A stretch of DNA of 8,027 nucleotides from NCBI GenBank assembly GCA_017609945.1, contig JAFCCZ010000072.1, positions 1-8,027 of the forward strand, given 5' to 3'. How positions within the stretch are numbered: position 1 is the stretch's first letter; each line of letters opens with the position of its first letter. Below the pieces are notes generated by a model that was not told the DNA's origin, did not search any database, and worked only from the letters and a program-made list of their open reading frames with translations. Positions 6,611 to 8,027 of this stretch are shown here, piece by piece. Origin of the DNA: Candidatus Iainarchaeum sp. GTDB lineage: Archaea > Iainarchaeota > Iainarchaeia > Iainarchaeales > GCA-2688035. The translations under genes and the position numbers were made by a program.

Positions 6611-6633
6611 TTCCATTTCTTATTCTTTTTTTT
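6611..6633 (+). terminator. T-rich archaeal terminator after the paralogue gene
   Basis: A pyrimidine-rich stretch ending in a run of eight T (6626-6633), 10-32 bases past the stop. There is no clear stem upstream, as is usual for archaeal oligo-T termination. It contains TTCTTATTCTTTT, which recurs after alba. Confidence 0.6.
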
Positions 6634-6646
6634 CCAAACAGAATGG

Positions 6647-6653
6647 TTTAAAT
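6647..6653 (+). promoter_or_regulatory. TATA box for alba
   Basis: TTTAAAT in GGTTTAAATCC, with a predicted start near 6676 and a leader of about 65 bases. That leader would begin with a possible stem AAGGCGG/CCGCTTT (6676-6682 with 6698-6704, one G-U pair). TTATAATTA at 6668-6676 is a weaker alternative TATA element. Confidence 0.55.
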
Positions 6654-6729
6654 CCTTTTCAGGGGCATTATAATTAAGGCGGAAAATTCAGTGTTTACCG
6701 CTTTTTCATTGAACAGAAAACTATGGATC

Positions 6730-6736
6730 GGAGGTG
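6730..6736 (+). promoter_or_regulatory. Strong ribosome binding site for alba
   Basis: GGAGGTG, a near-perfect anti-SD complement, lies 6 bases before the ATG at 6743. It decides for that ATG over the in-frame GTG at 6734, which sits inside the RBS itself. Confidence 0.85.
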
Positions 6737-6742
6737 CAATTA

Positions 6743-7036
6743 ATGGCAGAACAGAAGGCAAAGAGAAACCTGGAAAACGTGGTTTTTGTCGGAAAAAAGG
6801 GAACCATGAGTTACGTTCTTGCTGTTGTGACGCAGATGAACCAGGGTTCAGCGCACGTCATGATAAAGGCAAGGGGCAAGGCAATCAGCAGAGCAGTTGA
6901 CGTTGCGGAAATTGTGAAAAATAAGTTCATGACCGACGCAAAGATCAACGACATAAAGATTGCCACCGAGGAAATAAACACGGATGAAGGAAACATCCTA
7001 AAGGTTTCGGCAATTGAAATAAAGCTGGTAAAGTAA
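6743..7036 (+). CDS. albA: DNA/RNA-binding protein Alba
   Basis: An abundant archaeal chromatin protein that coats DNA as dimers and also binds RNA. The 97 residues match the family's usual length. Family hallmarks are NVVFVGKKGTMSYVLAVV near the N-terminus, with Lys18/Lys19 equivalent to the DNA-binding and acetylated Lys pair of Sso10b, then IKARGKAISRAVDVAEIV (residues 41-58) and a C-terminal strand segment with KIATEEI and VSAIEIKLVK. The Pro common after the Lys pair is Gly here. It is monocistronic by appearance, with its own TATA box, a very strong RBS and a stem-plus-T-tract terminator, consistent with high expression. The identification is secure. Confidence 0.96.
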   Translation: MAEQKAKRNLENVVFVGKKGTMSYVLAVVTQMNQGSAHVMIKARGKAISRAVDVAEIVKNKFMTDAKINDIKIATEEINTDEGNILKVSAIEIKLVK

Positions 7037-7038
7037 GT

Positions 7039-7085
7039 TTGAAGGATTTGTTTTTTCCCTTCAATTCTTATTCTTTTCTTTTTAA
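7039..7085 (+). terminator. Stem-loop plus T-rich terminator after alba
   Basis: TTGAAGG (7039-7045) pairs perfectly with CCTTCAA (7058-7064) around a 12-base loop containing T6. It is followed by the T-rich tract TTCTTATTCTTTTCTTTTT. It lies 2 bases past the alba stop. Confidence 0.65.
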
Positions 7086-7096
7086 CTATTTATAAG
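7079..7096 (+). promoter_or_regulatory. Promoter region of the NusA-like gene
   Basis: Two A/T elements lie here: TTTTTAAC (7079-7086) and TTTATAAG (7089-7096). The first would give a start near 7108, a leaderless transcript on the GTG codon; the second would start inside the gene. The GGTG at 7098-7101 could serve as a short RBS for 7108 if transcription starts further upstream. The arrangement is ambiguous. Confidence 0.4.
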
Positions 7097-7107
7097 TGGT
7101 GTTTTTG

Positions 7108-7608
7108 GTGAAAGGACCTGTTTGCAGGGAGGATGTCCGCAGCGGAAAGCTTTGCATGATTTGCGCGGCAAAGCTGAAGGCAGGCCAGATAAGCGAGCTT
7201 GATTTTGAGGTAATGAAGGCAGTTGAAAAGCTTGAGGACAAGAAGTTTCTGATTGCAACCGAGATTGAGAGGGTTTTTGAGCTGAACGGCATGGCCCTGA
7301 TTTTTGCAAGGGGAAACGTTGGCGCGCTGATTGGAAAAGAGGGCAAGAACGTTAAGGCCCTGGAAAAAGCCCTTGGAAAAAAGGTAAGGGTAATTGAATT
7401 GTTTAAAACGCCAAGGGAAGTGATTCAGCAGGTTCTTGGAAGGGCAAGAATTAGCACAGTAAACAAAGTCTTCAAGCCGGAAAGCGAGGAACTGAAGGTA
7501 ATGATTGACCACAGAGACAAAAGAATGGTTGAAAAGGAAATTGGGGCAATGCAGGAAATTCTCAGCAAGGCCCTCAAAATCCAAATAGAACTGAAGTTTG
7601 CGCAATAA
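7108..7608 (+). CDS. NusA-like KH-domain transcription factor
   Basis: An archaeal NusA-related RNA-binding protein, thought to act with RNA polymerase in elongation or termination. It is usually about 140-170 residues with two KH domains and no S1 domain; here it has 166 residues. The N-terminus MKGPVCREDVRSGKLCMIC matches the family's Cys-rich knuckle, but the usual CxxC...CxxC keeps only three Cys (the second is Asp). Residues 66-96 hold the first KH core, GNVGALIGKEGKNVKALEKALGKKVRVIE, with the GxxG loop as GKEG. A degenerate second KH follows (GRARISTVNKVF...), ending in IELKFAQ. The start is uncertain. In-frame GTG at 7096 and 7099 and TTG at 7105 are alternatives; 7108 is preferred because MKxP fits the family and GGTG lies 6 bases upstream. 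The gene is flanked by its own promoter and the alba terminator. Confidence 0.82.
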   Translation: MKGPVCREDVRSGKLCMICAAKLKAGQISELDFEVMKAVEKLEDKKFLIATEIERVFELNGMALIFARGNVGALIGKEGKNVKALEKALGKKVRVIELFKTPREVIQQVLGRARISTVNKVFKPESEELKVMIDHRDKRMVEKEIGAMQEILSKALKIQIELKFAQ

Positions 7609-7658
7609 GTACTTGAAACTATTTCCTAAGCAAAAATGTTTTTCCGGCGGCAAAAACC

Positions 7659-7666
7659 TTTAAATA
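7659..7666 (+). promoter_or_regulatory. TATA box of the toxin-antitoxin operon
   Basis: TTTAAATA, centred about 27 bases before the ATG at 7690, which predicts a leaderless mRNA starting at or next to the start codon. No SD sequence is present, in agreement with this. Confidence 0.7.
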
Positions 7667-7672
7667 ACCTTC

Positions 7673-7688
7673 GATATCTATAGATATC
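7673..7688 (+). promoter_or_regulatory. Perfect 16-bp palindrome, likely antitoxin operator
   Basis: GATATCTATAGATATC is fully self-complementary, and also contains GATATCTA twice at 10-bp spacing (7673-7680 and 7683-7690), one helical turn. It fills the space between TATA box and ATG, where a bound ribbon-helix-helix repressor would block transcription. Autoregulation of this kind is typical of RHH antitoxins; its use here is inferred. Confidence 0.65.
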
Positions 7689-7689
7689 T

Positions 7690-7944
7690 ATGGCTACCAA
7701 ACAGATCAACCTTAAAATGTCTTCGAATCTGTTCAATTCTGCTGAAAGCTTTGCAGAGAGCTATGGCTACAGGAATGTGCAGGAACTGGCTCTGGACTCT
7801 TTGAGGGAAAAGATTTTTGAGAAAAGCGATTTTGACGAATCCTTTTCAGAGAAGGAAATAGAGCTAATTGACAAGGTAATTGAGAAGAGCCTCAAGTCCG
7901 GCAAGCTAATTGACGCAGAAGAATACTTCAAGGAATCCAAATGA
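7690..7944 (+). CDS. Ribbon-helix-helix antitoxin of a type II TA module
   Basis: A small 84-residue protein. The N-terminal residues 2-10 (ATKQINLKM) form the short beta strand with alternating polar residues typical of RHH DNA-binding proteins. They are followed by two helices (about 12-24 and 28-42) with the turn at SYGYRNV. The acidic, Lys/Glu-rich C-terminal half (about 45-84) would be the toxin-wrapping tail. The gene ends in TGA overlapping the ATG of a RelE-like gene by 4 bases (ATGA), the classic antitoxin-first arrangement with coupled translation. The predicted role is to neutralise the toxin and repress its own promoter through the palindrome at 7673-7688. The exact family (CopG-, RelB- or VapB-like) cannot be named from this sequence. 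Confidence 0.8.
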   Translation: MATKQINLKMSSNLFNSAESFAESYGYRNVQELALDSLREKIFEKSDFDESFSEKEIELIDKVIEKSLKSGKLIDAEEYFKESK

Positions 7945-8027
7945 CTTTTGCAGTAAAACTTTCCCCGGTAATAGTTAAACAGTTGGACGCACTGGATGAA
8001 AAACCGAAAAAACTCATTTGGGAAAAA
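7941..8027 (+). CDS. RelE/ParE-family toxin, 3'-truncated by window edge
   Basis: Only the first 29 residues are present. The pattern FAVKLSPVIVKQLDALDEKPKKLIWEK is that of the first strand and helix of RelE/ParE-fold toxins: a beta strand, then an amphipathic helix with regularly spaced Lys and Leu. RelE members cleave mRNA on the ribosome, while ParE members act on gyrase. The catalytic residues are in the missing C-terminal part, so the branch and activity are open. It overlaps the antitoxin stop by 4 bases, which is the stronger argument for the call. Confidence 0.7.
   Translation, partial: MTFAVKLSPVIVKQLDALDEKPKKLIWEK

Noticed and set aside
7090..7653. 187-codon minus-strand reading frame over the NusA-like gene
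   Set aside because: The plus strand encodes a clear KH domain; the antisense product has no recognisable features.
7630..7657. GTTTTT...AAAAAC inverted repeat and GCAAAAA direct repeat before the antitoxin promoter
   Set aside because: A short A/T stem directly before the TATA box is more simply the A-rich BRE region; it is too weak to call a terminator.

Overview
The window is archaeal chromosome. The evidence is an Alba chromatin protein, deoxyhypusine synthase, an archaeal-type isoleucyl-tRNA synthetase, a Sec61-beta protein, an archaeal NusA-like KH protein, and TTTAAATA-type TATA boxes in front of most transcription units. The short, tightly packed genes would suit a DPANN-type archaeon, but the lineage cannot be fixed from this sequence alone.

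Layout. (1) 1-2186: the 3' three quarters of ileS, cut by the left edge. (2) 2187-2309: a promoter-bearing gap. (3) 2310-4309: a two-gene operon with a 4-base ATGA overlap, encoding deoxyhypusine synthase and a fold-type III PLP decarboxylase. It plausibly links polyamine or diamine supply to aIF5A hypusination. (4) 4306-4479, minus strand: a 57-codon Sec61-beta gene that converges on the decarboxylase, the two stop codons overlapping. (5) 4480-4591: a divergent promoter region. (6) 4592-5610: a membrane-anchored extracytoplasmic protein whose reading frame is broken by an apparent single-base loss near 4747. (7) 5738-6601: an intact paralogue with the same one-helix-plus-alpha/beta-domain plan. 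(8) 6743-7036: alba, flanked by T-rich terminators that share a 13-base motif. (9) 7108-7608: NusA-like KH protein. (10) 7690-8027: a type II toxin-antitoxin module (ribbon-helix-helix antitoxin and RelE/ParE-like toxin, cut by the right edge), with a perfect 16-bp palindrome between TATA box and start codon.

Most of the window is information-processing housekeeping: tRNA charging, translation-factor modification, protein translocation, chromatin and transcription. The least explained parts are the tandem membrane-anchored paralogues, one of them frameshifted, and the decarboxylase, which lacks the residues that canonical ornithine decarboxylase uses to bind its substrate. I see no tRNA, rRNA, CRISPR array or transposon.
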